Below are positions 44,292 through 53,779 of a DNA stretch of 64,000 nucleotides, piece by piece (position 1 is the stretch's first letter; each line of letters opens with the position of its first letter). The stretch covers positions 682,001 through 746,000 of the forward strand of contig OW818680.1 in assembly GCA_942493055.1 (NCBI GenBank), written 5' to 3'. The DNA is from CAIZQW01 sp942493055. Lineage in GTDB: Bacteria > Verrucomicrobiota > Kiritimatiellia > RFP12 > UBA1067. The notes beneath the pieces were generated by a model. It did no database searches, was not told the DNA's origin, and was given only the letters and a program-made list of their open reading frames with translations. The position numbers and the translations under genes are program-made.

Positions 44292-45134
44292 CTACGGAGT
44301 CACCTTGACTTCGACCCGATAAAATTGCTGGGGTGCGGCGGTCGTATCCTGTAAGGAGATGAGCCCACCTGAGCCAGGGATTGCGGTTTGTGTTACGACA
44401 TTCGTCCAAGCGCCTGTTTGCAAGTCGTCACGACGCTGCAACGTGTAGTAGCGTCGCGCGGAAGAGGTGAAGGTCACTGTGGCAGGCGGCATATTGGAGA
44501 TCGACACGATGCGCAGAACAGCCCCTGTGACGTTCGGGTCGGTATCCATGACATATTTCTTCCAGGCAGGAACCCCATCACCGGCGTCAAAGTTTTCAGC
44601 GACCGCATGATAAGCCAGCCACCAGTTGGGCGTGCCGAGCGGCTGCGCGTCAAAGGCCACTGTGCGGACATTGTAATTGGTGGCCGTGCCCTTGAAGCTC
44701 ACCCAGCCGATGTTCTCGCCCCAGGCCTTACCGTCAAAGCTGCCGGTGGTCATATCAACTATCGTCACGCTGTTGGACGGGCTGAAGGCGATCCATCCCA
44801 CGTTCTCGCCCCAGGCATAGCCAGTCAGATTGCCAGCCGCGTCCAGGTTCACCCCCCAGTTCGTGGCGCTGTTATTGGCATACGGGCCGCCCATATTACC
44901 GCCCACCTTGATCCAGCCCATGTTCTCCGCCCAGGCATACCCTGTCAGGTATCCGCCGGTGCCGTCGAAATGTACAGTCACCCCGCTGTTCGTCGGCGCG
45001 GCATTGACCCAGCCCGCATTCTCAGCCCAGGCGTGCTTGTTGGTCGGGTCAATGTTTCCATCTGCCCATATACAGGAGGCCAACAGAGAAAGACAGACAA
45101 CAAAGAGAAACGATATGCTTGGTGGGATATTCAT
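44292..45134 (-). CDS. Secreted AWAENxGW-repeat protein
   Basis: A 280-residue exported protein; the signal peptide ends near residue 25. Four repeats of the type (G)xAWxENxGWxxx occur at about residues 33, 65, 105 and 140. The C-terminal 60 residues have YYTLQRRDDLQTGAWTNV, the beta-sandwich module common at the ends of Verrucomicrobia and Lentisphaerota exported proteins. Function is unknown, probably surface-bound. It starts 15 bp after the preceding DUF1566 gene and ends 17 bp before the radical SAM start. Confidence 0.72.
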   Translation of the reverse strand: MNIPPSISFLFVVCLSLLASCIWADGNIDPTNKHAWAENAGWVNAAPTNSGVTVHFDGTGGYLTGYAWAENMGWIKVGGNMGGPYANNSATNWGVNLDAAGNLTGYAWGENVGWIAFSPSNSVTIVDMTTGSFDGKAWGENIGWVSFKGTATNYNVRTVAFDAQPLGTPNWWLAYHAVAENFDAGDGVPAWKKYVMDTDPNVTGAVLRIVSISNMPPATVTFTSSARRYYTLQRRDDLQTGAWTNVVTQTAIPGSGGLISLQDTTAAPQQFYRVEVKVTP

Positions 45135-45149
45135 CCTTCATCATTTCAT

Positions 45150-45959
45150 CTAGTAGCCGCCACGGACGGGCCACACGTAACCCGTTAGCGATTTCGATTC
45201 GTAATTCACATTGCCATTCGGTATTTGAACCTTCCAAGCATTACCCGCACTGCCCGCTCCCGAAGAAGACGTCCAGTAGCCTCCCAGTTGCACGCCGATG
45301 AAGGGATTCCCTGCAGGTAACGCGGGATTGTAGCGCTCAAAGTCGATGAGACTTTGCAGTTCCTTCACATTCGGCAACCTCCAGTCCGCTTGACCGCCAT
45401 AACTCAGTCCCTCGCAATACGTGATTGCTGTGCTCCAAGTCACTTTCACCGTGAGGTACGCGTTGCGTGCCCACACCAGCCCCGTCAGGTTGTCCGTCAC
45501 ACAGTCCACAGCATCGCCGGAGGCGCCTGCTGTAAAGCGTGGATTCGGCAATGGCATGCCTTTCTGATAGGCTCCGTCATCATTCGCCACATACGAGGTC
45601 TTCTGCCCCGTCTTCGGAACCACAGCAGACGCCGAGCTCAGGATCCCGGCAATACCAAACAAGGTGACGTTCGTCTTGATATTCGCCGCCGTCAGGTCCG
45701 CATCCACGTTTGTCAGCGTCGTGGCGGCATAATAGCCTGCGGCAACCACCACCGAGTTGGACGACAACGTTTGTGGCAAAACCAATAAACTTACTTTCAG
45801 ATCAGTGGCCACCTGCTGCTGGTAGATCTCTTCCAGCGTATGCATCGTCGGCCCCGGCGCATTTGTCGGATCCAGACTCCCGGCCGTGCTCCGCCCCGCC
45901 ACAAACCAGCCTATCGCCACGACCACAACACTGATCTTGATCCGCCACTGCTTTTTCAT
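45150..45959 (-). CDS. Secreted DUF1566 (Lcl C-terminal domain) protein
   Basis: A 269-residue exported protein with a signal peptide (1-25). Residues 140-269 match the DUF1566/Lcl C-terminal domain: DNLTGLVWARNAYL, YGGQADWRLPNVKELQSLID and YWTSSSGAGSAGNAWKVQ. The domain occurs in adhesins and surface lipoproteins. GGGAGAG precedes the ATG. It is probably in one transcript with the AWAENxGW protein. The divergent iclR-type gene starts 143 bp away. Confidence 0.85.
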   Translation of the reverse strand: MKKQWRIKISVVVVAIGWFVAGRSTAGSLDPTNAPGPTMHTLEEIYQQQVATDLKVSLLVLPQTLSSNSVVVAAGYYAATTLTNVDADLTAANIKTNVTLFGIAGILSSASAVVPKTGQKTSYVANDDGAYQKGMPLPNPRFTAGASGDAVDCVTDNLTGLVWARNAYLTVKVTWSTAITYCEGLSYGGQADWRLPNVKELQSLIDFERYNPALPAGNPFIGVQLGGYWTSSSGAGSAGNAWKVQIPNGNVNYESKSLTGYVWPVRGGY

Positions 45960-46041
45960 CGATGCTCTCCCTTAAAATTCTTCTTCATGGTAGTGTTTCA
46001 GGGGGGATCTGTCAAGGGAGTAAAAAAACACAAATCCTTCA

Positions 46042-46070
46042 TTGACTTTTCTACAGGGAGAACGTATTCT
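46042..46070 (+). promoter_or_regulatory. Putative promoter of the IclR-HzsA-like operon
   Basis: TTGACT at 46042-46047 and TATTCT at 46065-46070 have a 17-bp spacer. Transcription would start near 46077, about 26 bases before the ATG at 46103. This is a near-consensus vegetative promoter; an IclR operator may overlap it. Confidence 0.55.
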
Positions 46071-46102
46071 ACTAGTGGAAATATTAATTGGGGAAGCATT
46101 CG

Positions 46103-46876
46103 ATGGTAACGACTAAACTTAACCGAAAGGCCCTTGCGCCAAGCAGTGACCGCTGCCTTGCCATTCTTGAATTGCTCTCGCTCCATGCGGAAGGCTTGAC
46201 CCTTTCGGACATTCATCACCTGTCGGGGATCAGCAAGAACATGATCTTTCGGATTTTAAACGACCTGACCTCGCGGGGGTATATTCACAAAGCGGAATCG
46301 AAAACCTATAATCTTGGCAACAAGTTGCTGGAACTGGCGATTCCCCAGACCTCCAATAAAAATATTGTTGATGAGTGCATCCCCGAGATTAAAGCCTTGC
46401 GCGACGCAACGCAGGAGGGCGTCGGACTGCTCGTCCCGTGCGGCCATGAGGCTGTCCTGATCTATTTCCAGCCGTCACGCCAGCCCGTGCGGATCATTTA
46501 CGACGTGGGCATTAAAGTCCCCCTCTATTGCAATGCTCCTGGAAAAGTCTTTTTAGCCTTCGGGGATGAACGCACGCGCGCCCAACGCTTGAAGCAGCAG
46601 TCTTTTAAGCGTTTCACGGAACGGACCATCATTGATCCCGCCAAGCTGCAAGCTGAGCTGGAACTGGCACGTCGCAATGGTTACACCGTTGATTGCGCAG
46701 AAGAGGTCGAAGGCGCGTACTGTGTTGCAGCGCCTGTCTTTGACCACGATAATTACCTCATCGCCGCTATCGTGGTGACAGGTCCGCATGATCGCATGCC
46801 ACAAGAGATGTTGCCGGCCTTTGGCAAACAGGTTGCACAGACCGCGAACCGGATTTCGAACCGCTTAAAACAGTAA
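46103..46876 (+). CDS. IclR family transcription regulator
   Basis: A 257-residue protein. The N-terminal winged helix (RCLAILELLSLHAEGLTLSDIH, GISKNMIFRILNDL) is followed by the IclR effector domain (TQEGVGLLVPCGHEAVLIYF, PLYCNAPGKVFLAF, DCAEEVEGAYCVAAPVFDH). Members bind small metabolites and often repress or activate the adjacent gene. The ATG at 46103 has GGGGAAG upstream. Its stop codon overlaps an ATG of the next frame, so it is transcribed together with the large exported protein gene. Confidence 0.92.
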   Translation: MVTTKLNRKALAPSSDRCLAILELLSLHAEGLTLSDIHHLSGISKNMIFRILNDLTSRGYIHKAESKTYNLGNKLLELAIPQTSNKNIVDECIPEIKALRDATQEGVGLLVPCGHEAVLIYFQPSRQPVRIIYDVGIKVPLYCNAPGKVFLAFGDERTRAQRLKQQSFKRFTERTIIDPAKLQAELELARRNGYTVDCAEEVEGAYCVAAPVFDHDNYLIAAIVVTGPHDRMPQEMLPAFGKQVAQTANRISNRLKQ

Positions 46877-46899
46877 TGAGCTTAAAAGGGAATCTCACT

Positions 46900-49800
46900 A
46901 TGAAATATTTTTGGGGAATGATCGCTCTCGGATGGATTACCACCTTATCCACGATGGCCGGTGTCGACTGGCAAGGAGCCAAGTGGATCTGGGCCAGCCA
47001 ACCGGCAAAGAAGAAAGATGCCGAGCCGGGTAAAGGCTCTGTCTTCTTCCGTTCCAACTTCGCTGTTTCAGAGCGTTCTCCGGTTGAACAGGCCCATCTC
47101 ATCATCACCGCAGACAACCTCTATGAGGTCTCCATTAACGGCCGCCTCGTCGGCAGCAGCTCAACAGATCCAAACGAGTGGAACAAGCCCAACCGTTTTG
47201 ATGTCTCTTCGCTCTTGATCTTGGGCGAAAACGTCGTGGCGATCCAGGCTGTCAACACAGCCCCCGGCCCCGCAGGTCTCATACTGAAACTCTTTGTGAA
47301 GCAGACCGATGGTGTCACCACAGAGTTGCTCAGCTCTTCAGCCTGGCGTTGCACAGCTAAAGCAGAGCCCAACTGGATTGAGCGGGACTTCAATGACCAG
47401 GCCTGGAAACCCGCCATGGAAGTGGGCCCCCATGGGTGCGCTCCCTGGCACAATCTAACCGTGCCGACGGAGCTCCAGCCCCTGGGGCGTAATGACGATG
47501 CCAAAGAGGAACCGCCCCCCGCTGATTTCAAATGGCCCGGGAATATTCTCTTTATTGAGGATGACTGCACGCCTGTCCTCTCCATGCGCCATGGGAAAAC
47601 CCCCAGTGAAAACCTCTCCATTCTCATCTTCAATCCAGGACATACGCGCGCCTTTCCCGAATATGACCTGCCTGCTCCTGTAAAGGTCGGACGCACCTTG
47701 TGCGTGCTCAGCCCTGGAAAGCCAGACGCCGCGCCGCGCGTCCTCGTGGACGCCGGAACCGGTTCACTCAGTACGCCGACAGTCTCCTTCGATGGCAAGA
47801 CCATCTATTTCTCCATGGCCGCACAGGACGATCCGTTCTATCACATCTACTCGATCTCCGCAACCGGTGGCACACGCAAACAACTCACCTTTGGAAAGTT
47901 CCATGACATTGACCCGGAAGCCTTGCCCGATGGACGTATCGTCTTCAGTTCCACCCGTTGCGGCTTCTTTGAGGAGTATCACAATCCGCCATCGCGCGCG
48001 CTCTTCACGATGAAGAGCGACGGCAGCAACATCAAAACCCTCACCAGCACCTTTATCTTTGATAATGAACCGCGCGTGATGCCTGACGGACGCATCATGA
48101 TTTTGCGTTCCGATAATTTCTTTGACCGCGGCAAGGTGGAGACGATGCTCCATGCAATCCATCCCAGCGGCTCACACGGATACACGGAGTTCGGACTCGA
48201 CCTCGGACCTGCCGCCGGCAACCGGCTTCGCGCCATCAACTTCGGAAGTCCTGCGCCGATGCCGGACGGGCGCGTCGCTTACGTCACGGGCGCGGGCGTG
48301 GCCGTCGGCCGTCCCGGGACGCTTCAAAGCAACATCAAAAACTTCCCCTTCCTCTCGTGTGATGTCTCCGCACTGCCTGACAACCGTCTGCTCATCACGC
48401 AGCGCCCTCAGGGCTCGCAGTTCCGCTCGTTGATCAATTCAGACGTTCCGGATGGTCGCTTTAACCAGATCCGGATTCTTGATCCGGATTTAGAGAAGGC
48501 AAAGCCTGTGCTCATTTATGAGGCGAAGGAGGGAAAGACCCTGCACTCCCCTGTTTACTTGGGCCCCAAGATAGAACCTGTCCAGATCGCAAGTCATGTG
48601 GACGAAAAGGCCAAGACAGGGCGTTTCTATTGTCAGAACACCTTCTTCACCCGCAACACAGGCGCTGGCTGGTCACATGTCCGCGCCATTCGCGTACTCA
48701 TGGGACGCGGCCTCACAACACGCTCCTCCCACGCCTACATTGTACACGCGGGAAATGAGACCGTTGAACTCGGAACCGTCCCCATCATGCCAGACGGCTC
48801 CTTCTCTGTCGAGGTCCCTGCTGATACAGCCATCGCCTTCCAGGCCGTGGACGGGGAAGGCCGCTCCGAACTGAATGAGATGTCGTGGATCTATGTACGC
48901 CCGGGTGAAACACGCGGTTGCGTGGGATGCCATGCCGTACGGCAAAGCGCAGCGCTTGTCCAGACCAACCGCTTCATTGCCGCCGCTACATATCAGCCAC
49001 TCCACCTGACCCAGGCGCCCAACGCAACACGCTTCCGCGGCAACAACCCTGCTGTCACGGGATTGACAGAGCTTCAGTTTGACCGCTTCCGGGAGATCGC
49101 CAGCATCAATCGCGTGGATATGCCGCGCGAGGCCATCGAGAAGCAACTCACATCTGCTCCTGACTGGGCTGAACGTGTTGCTGCAGCCAACCGCCTCGCG
49201 CTCTTCCGTGATCTGCAGTCCGCACCAGCACTCGTCCAGCAAATGAAGGTCGACACCGTCAACGAAGTCCGCTCAGCCTGCGCGCTTGCCCTCTCCGCCT
49301 GCGGTACGCGCCAGACGATCCCTGCTTTGCTCACACGCACGTCAGATCCGAATCTCCACGTTCGGCTCTCCGCCGCGATTGCACTCGACAACCTGCTCGA
49401 CGAACCTGTTGTCTCCACGGCCAATCTGATGTCAGGCAAGGGCGCCCAGTATGACATCAATCTTGATGCCATCGAACTCAAGCTCATCACCAAACTTGAA
49501 AGTCCGAATCGGGACATCGTCCGGCGCGCCGCAGCAGCGTTACGGCATATCGGGTCGCGCGCTGAGACAAAAGCCGCCCTTCGAAAAACAGCCTTAGCGC
49601 TTCGCGATGATCAAGGATACCTCCACTATCGGAACAAGGGCGACGGTGCAAAGTTTCTGGCTGATCATCCTGCCAATCCGCGGTGCGTCCAAGAGGTCAT
49701 CCGTGCCTTGGGCGACTTGAAAGACCTTGAGGCTCTTCCCATGCTGATTGAAACAGTTAAAAAGCATGCGGATGTCGATACCGGCAACCTCTTTGTCGCT

Positions 49801-50802
49801 GAAGCCGCGGTCGATGCGCTTGGCAAGATCGGCACGCCTGAAGCAGAAGCGGCGCTCATATCGACTTTCATCTCCTTGAAGCCGTATATCAAATACACGC
49901 ACTGGTATGGCGACCACGGCGCGCTCATGGCGTGCCATGCATCCCCTGTGCATATCCGTATCGTCGAAGCGCTCGACCGCCTCACCACCAAGGGACATCC
50001 GGAGTTGGTTCCCCATCTCATTGCCTGTGTCCCGACCGATTTTGACCGTGCCCTATTCCTGCGCAATGATACGGCCGAACAGCTCATTGGCCGCGTCATT
50101 CGCAACCAAGGCGCTGAAGCAACGGTCATTGAAACATGCCTGAAGACGCTTGGCGATACAACAGCAAAGCCTTCTCCTGAAATTGAAGCAGCGCTGAAGA
50201 ATGTCCATCAAGGCTGGGCCGGGACACCTACTCCGGAGATCCGCTCCTCGCATATCCTCTCCCTCGTCTGCGATAACAAAGCGTTTGTTCCTCGCATCCA
50301 GGAGGCCTATCTGCGTTACATGTCCACAACCAACCCACTTCCGCGCGCATTCTCAGGCGAACACCCTGTGATTAAAAATCTACCGGTGCGCCACTGGAAC
50401 TGTTTTTATCTCGCGCGTGCCTTGGCAAACTTGAAGGACGCGCAAGTCGTCCCGGCACTGCTAAAGGGGTTGGCCTCCGCTGGAGAGTTTACGTATGGCT
50501 CACCGGATCCAAACGACGCTGCCGTGCTCTTCCTTCACAACGACATGACCCCCTGCTGGCGGGCTGCCACTGCATTTGCACTCGGGGAAATTGGCGACAA
50601 GCGCGCAATCCCTGCCTTATTAAAAACAGTGTCGAACGACTCAAATGCGATTGACACACGACATGCTTCAGCAACTGCGCTCGGACTGTTGGGGGACAAG
50701 TCGATTGTCTCTGAATTGACACGGCAGCTCGAACGCTGCGAAGAGACCTCGATGCGCCAAGCGCTGACCCTTGCCCTACAGCGCATAGCGCAAGCGAAGT
50801 AA
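46900..50802 (+). CDS. Exported HzsA-like/haem-motif/HEAT protein
   Basis: About 1300 residues from the ATG at 46900, which gives a good signal peptide and AAAGGGA site; an earlier ATG at 46876 also exists. Residues 20-150 resemble the rhamnosidase-type jelly roll (WQGAKWIWASQ, VFFRSNFAV). Residues 210-560 are TolB/WD40-like (YFSMAAQDDPFYHIYSIS, DPEALPDGRIVFSSTR) and then HzsA-like. CVGCH near residue 680 is a c-type haem motif. Residues 720-1300 are HEAT repeats. Relatives named hydrazine synthase A-like occur widely in PVC bacteria with no anammox; the reaction is unknown. Confidence 0.82.
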   Translation: MKYFWGMIALGWITTLSTMAGVDWQGAKWIWASQPAKKKDAEPGKGSVFFRSNFAVSERSPVEQAHLIITADNLYEVSINGRLVGSSSTDPNEWNKPNRFDVSSLLILGENVVAIQAVNTAPGPAGLILKLFVKQTDGVTTELLSSSAWRCTAKAEPNWIERDFNDQAWKPAMEVGPHGCAPWHNLTVPTELQPLGRNDDAKEEPPPADFKWPGNILFIEDDCTPVLSMRHGKTPSENLSILIFNPGHTRAFPEYDLPAPVKVGRTLCVLSPGKPDAAPRVLVDAGTGSLSTPTVSFDGKTIYFSMAAQDDPFYHIYSISATGGTRKQLTFGKFHDIDPEALPDGRIVFSSTRCGFFEEYHNPPSRALFTMKSDGSNIKTLTSTFIFDNEPRVMPDGRIMILRSDNFFDRGKVETMLHAIHPSGSHGYTEFGLDLGPAAGNRLRAINFGSPAPMPDGRVAYVTGAGVAVGRPGTLQSNIKNFPFLSCDVSALPDNRLLITQRPQGSQFRSLINSDVPDGRFNQIRILDPDLEKAKPVLIYEAKEGKTLHSPVYLGPKIEPVQIASHVDEKAKTGRFYCQNTFFTRNTGAGWSHVRAIRVLMGRGLTTRSSHAYIVHAGNETVELGTVPIMPDGSFSVEVPADTAIAFQAVDGEGRSELNEMSWIYVRPGETRGCVGCHAVRQSAALVQTNRFIAAATYQPLHLTQAPNATRFRGNNPAVTGLTELQFDRFREIASINRVDMPREAIEKQLTSAPDWAERVAAANRLALFRDLQSAPALVQQMKVDTVNEVRSACALALSACGTRQTIPALLTRTSDPNLHVRLSAAIALDNLLDEPVVSTANLMSGKGAQYDINLDAIELKLITKLESPNRDIVRRAAAALRHIGSRAETKAALRKTALALRDDQGYLHYRNKGDGAKFLADHPANPRCVQEVIRALGDLKDLEALPMLIETVKKHADVDTGNLFVAEAAVDALGKIGTPEAEAALISTFISLKPYIKYTHWYGDHGALMACHASPVHIRIVEALDRLTTKGHPELVPHLIACVPTDFDRALFLRNDTAEQLIGRVIRNQGAEATVIETCLKTLGDTTAKPSPEIEAALKNVHQGWAGTPTPEIRSSHILSLVCDNKAFVPRIQEAYLRYMSTTNPLPRAFSGEHPVIKNLPVRHWNCFYLARALANLKDAQVVPALLKGLASAGEFTYGSPDPNDAAVLFLHNDMTPCWRAATAFALGEIGDKRAIPALLKTVSNDSNAIDTRHASATALGLLGDKSIVSELTRQLERCEETSMRQALTLALQRIAQAK

Positions 50803-50820
50803 GCGTTAGCCCAACGTGGC

Positions 50821-51105
50821 GGGAGCATCCTGCTCCCGTACAGTAATGGGAGCATCCTGCTCCCGCAAAGCAATGGGAGCATCCTGCTCCCGCACAGCAG
50901 AGGGAGCATCCTGCTCCCGCAAAGCAATGGGAGCATCCTGCTCCCGCAAAGTAATGGGAGCATCCTGCTCCCGCCAAGTAATGGGAGCATCCTGCTCCCG
51001 CAAAGTAAGGGGAGCATCCTGCTCCCGCAAAGTAGTGGGAGCATCCTGCTCCCCGCACAGTAAAGGGAGCATCCTGCTCCCGCACAGGGGAGCTGGAAGC
51101 TCCCC
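50821..51105. repeat. Tandem array of 27-bp hairpin repeats
   Basis: Ten copies of GGGAGCATCCTGCTCCC start at 50821, 50848, 50875, 50902, 50929, 50956, 50983, 51010, 51037 and 51065. Each is a perfect 7-bp inverted repeat with a 3-base loop, joined by short linkers like GCAAAGTAAT. A last variant hairpin, GGGGAGCT-GGA-AGCTCCCC, is at 51087-51105. It lies between two convergent genes, so it could act as bidirectional terminator or a protein-binding array. Confidence 0.9.
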
Positions 51106-51125
51106 CTACTTTCATCGTGTCACAA

Positions 51126-52313
51126 TCATACCTCACGGCGGATCACGCGCATCACGTCAACCGGACAGCATTTCAAACACTTTCCACAGCCGTTGCATTT
51201 GGAAGGATTGATCTGGACGCGCCGAGCCGCCAGCTTCTTGTCATAGACGATGGAGAGGGCCTTTCGCGGACATTCGACAATACAGAAACCACATCCCCCA
51301 TTCTCGACCATCCTGCAGGATTCATGGTCAATCTCTAAGATTCCAAGCGGGAACTTTGCCTTTGTGGTTGTTGTGAAACGTCCAATCGCGCCTGTGGGGC
51401 AGACCTCGCCGCACGCACTGCAGGAGTCTGGGCAAAAACGTCCGTTCTCAAATACAACTTCCGGCGCAAGCCAACTTCCTAAACCTTTCCCTGTCCCTCC
51501 ATAAATGATGATCCGTGAGGGACATGCCCGCACACAGGCGCCACACCGTGCACACGAACTCTCAAACATCCCGGGCACTAAACTCCAGGGTGGACGGAGT
51601 GCTTCGCCTTTTGGCTTTCCAAGACGCCGAGGCACAACCATGCGATAACCAGCCCCCAATCCTAAGCCAATGAAGGCGCGCCGACCAAAAGCGCTGCCGC
51701 TCTGCGTTGCGGAGACACCCTTCCCCTTGCGATAGCGCTTCACAACATTAGACACCTGCCATAAAAGATCCTGAAGCGCTCCGGCAGGACAGATTTTCCC
51801 GCACCAGAGTCCAGGCGCAACCAGTGCAAGCACAAGCAAGAGCGGCAGCCCCAGCGCCAGTACGCTAGTCTCCAAGGTCATCACGCGCCAGCGCGCCAGC
51901 GTGCCGGCGGAGGCGAGAAAGAGGGATAGCGGATCAAGCCAGATGAGAATGGGATATCCCACAAGCGCACCGCCCGCCGCCAGGAGGAAGATCACTTTCC
52001 CGACCCGCGGAATTTTGGCAGACCAGTGAGTCCTGTTTTTAAATGGGGAGAGGGTGGCCGCTGCATTCTGGCAGGTTCCTGCAGGACAGATCCAGCGGCA
52101 GAAAAAGCGAGGAACCAGCAGACACACAATCCCTATCACAAGTCCTGCGACAAGTGCGACCCCGATGGCCCCGGTCAAAAGCGCCATACCCGAAAGAAAA
52201 GGGCTAAGCGACGTGACATAACCGATCAGCCAGGGCGGCAGAACAATCGGCATGGCGCAGGTCAGCGCCATGCCGAGAATGATCACGCGAATAACTTGTC
52301 TGGCCTGCTTCAT
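51126..52313 (-). CDS. Membrane polyferredoxin, NapH/RnfB-like
   Basis: A 395-residue protein with four or five hydrophobic segments in residues 1-190. Two NapH-like clusters, CRWICPAGTC and CGKICPAGAL, are followed by four 4Fe-4S motifs: CARCGACVRACP, CSACGEVCP, CGFCIVECP and CNGCGKCLKCCP. It probably passes electrons from the quinone pool or a soluble donor to a partner. The next gene upstream is an FAD-dependent oxidoreductase with a Tat-type N-terminus, 22 bp away, which may be that partner. Confidence 0.88.
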   Translation of the reverse strand: MKQARQVIRVIILGMALTCAMPIVLPPWLIGYVTSLSPFLSGMALLTGAIGVALVAGLVIGIVCLLVPRFFCRWICPAGTCQNAAATLSPFKNRTHWSAKIPRVGKVIFLLAAGGALVGYPILIWLDPLSLFLASAGTLARWRVMTLETSVLALGLPLLLVLALVAPGLWCGKICPAGALQDLLWQVSNVVKRYRKGKGVSATQSGSAFGRRAFIGLGLGAGYRMVVPRRLGKPKGEALRPPWSLVPGMFESSCARCGACVRACPSRIIIYGGTGKGLGSWLAPEVVFENGRFCPDSCSACGEVCPTGAIGRFTTTTKAKFPLGILEIDHESCRMVENGGCGFCIVECPRKALSIVYDKKLAARRVQINPSKCNGCGKCLKCCPVDVMRVIRREV

Positions 52314-52335
52314 GACGTAACCACACCGAGGTCCC

Positions 52336-53691
52336 TTAGCCTAAATAGGCACCCTGCTCTTTGAGCACCTTCTGGATTTCAGCGACAGGCACTTCGCGCG
52401 GAGTCACACCCTGCTTCGCAGCCAATGCAGAGGCGACACCTGCTGCATGTCCTGTGACAGCACAGACAGGGATCAAGCGTACACGGTCCACGATATCGGA
52501 GGCCGTGGAGATACAGCGTCCGGCAACCAACAGGTTATCCACTTTCTTGGGCAACAACGCGCCATACGGAATCTGGAATTCCGGCAAACGCAGCCCATCA
52601 TGTCCTGAAACCGCCACAACATCGTTAAACTTGGTCAAGTCTGTGGCTGTCTTCTTGGAAACCTGCGCCACCCCATCCAGCAGACGCGTAGCACGTACAC
52701 CCACGAGCGGACAGGTCTGCATCATAAACGCATCCGAGCACCCTTCTGTTTTGCGCATCTTCTCAACGGCCTCCCATGCTAGCTTGCGGTGCTCCATTTC
52801 GATCTTGGAAAGCTCACGGACATCCAGACCGTTCCCCTTGGGCCCTAAATTATTGTGCCAGCGCGCCGCTTTTACAGGCTCGACTGATCCACGGCGGATC
52901 TTGGCCTGCTTGGGCAACCGGTCGCTGTTTCCCGTGCGGAAGACAAAGCCCATGCCATGCGTGATCTGCTGATAGGTCTCGCCTGCCTGGAAATAAACAT
53001 CGCCGTCACCTGAGGCATCCACAACCGTCTTCGCGAGAATCGCCTTCCGGCCCTCCTTGCTTTCGAAGACAACACCCTTGACCGCATTCCCCACTTGGAT
53101 CACATCCACGCCCAGCGCGTGGAAGTAGACATCCACCTTCGCCTCGATGAGCATCTGATCCATCATCATCTTCGTGGCTTCAGGATCCGTGGTCGGCTGG
53201 TAGTTCTCCCCCTCCTTGTAGCTTGGGATAATGGCCTGGTCTCCCAATTGCTGAAGCCGGGTCAAGAGATCCGAACACACGCCCCGGGTCACCATCTTAA
53301 AGCGATTGTTTTCGCGGACGCCTGTGCCAATCACCACCAACACGCCGCCATTGGTCCAGAGACCTCCCAACCCGCTGTCACGCTCCACCAGCGCCACCTT
53401 CGCGCCTGTACGGGCCGCGCCCAGTGCAGCGCCCCAGCCTGCGGGACCGCCGCCGACAACCACGACATCAACGGTCTGGAAGACGGCCAGCTCACGCGCC
53501 GGCTGGATCACCTTGTTGTTATCGAGCGTGGCGGATGCCACATCTGTCAAGGACGGAGGAATCTTTGAAATCCGTGAATTAAACCCTGGATTATCCGGAT
53601 CACCATCATCTGCACGAACCCCAAACGCCGACAGCCCGACAGCCGCGCCACCGAGCCCCAATGATTCCAGCCATTTACGCCGTGATAACAT
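52336..53691 (-). CDS. Exported FAD-dependent oxidoreductase
   Basis: A 451-residue protein of the FAD_oxidored family (PF12831-like). The N-terminus (SRRKWLESLGLGGAAVG) is Tat-type. The dinucleotide-binding motif VVVVGGGPAGWGAALGAA starts near residue 75, followed by LGGLWTNGGVLVVIG, VVDASGDGDVYFQAG and the C-terminal LLVAGRCISTASD segment. Substrate unknown; PVC bacteria use such enzymes for sugars and other small molecules. It is 22 bp upstream of the polyferredoxin gene, so electron transfer between the two is likely. Confidence 0.88.
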   Translation of the reverse strand: MLSRRKWLESLGLGGAAVGLSAFGVRADDGDPDNPGFNSRISKIPPSLTDVASATLDNNKVIQPARELAVFQTVDVVVVGGGPAGWGAALGAARTGAKVALVERDSGLGGLWTNGGVLVVIGTGVRENNRFKMVTRGVCSDLLTRLQQLGDQAIIPSYKEGENYQPTTDPEATKMMMDQMLIEAKVDVYFHALGVDVIQVGNAVKGVVFESKEGRKAILAKTVVDASGDGDVYFQAGETYQQITHGMGFVFRTGNSDRLPKQAKIRRGSVEPVKAARWHNNLGPKGNGLDVRELSKIEMEHRKLAWEAVEKMRKTEGCSDAFMMQTCPLVGVRATRLLDGVAQVSKKTATDLTKFNDVVAVSGHDGLRLPEFQIPYGALLPKKVDNLLVAGRCISTASDIVDRVRLIPVCAVTGHAAGVASALAAKQGVTPREVPVAEIQKVLKEQGAYLG

Positions 53692-53779
53692 AGTGTCCTC
53701 CTCTTCGTTTATTTAACTTGATGAAAAGTATAGCAACTGGCTTGCCGTATTTAAAGAAAATCTGTGGTCGTTCTCGACA

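Noticed and set aside
50821..51105. Possible CRISPR array
   Set aside because: The units are tandem with only short, similar linkers; no unique spacers and no cas genes are present.
50489..51211. Overlapping open frames on both strands across the 27-bp array encoding nine-residue repeats
   Set aside because: The repeat length is a multiple of three and has no stop in any frame, so all frames stay open. They have no start context or homology and lie in hairpins.
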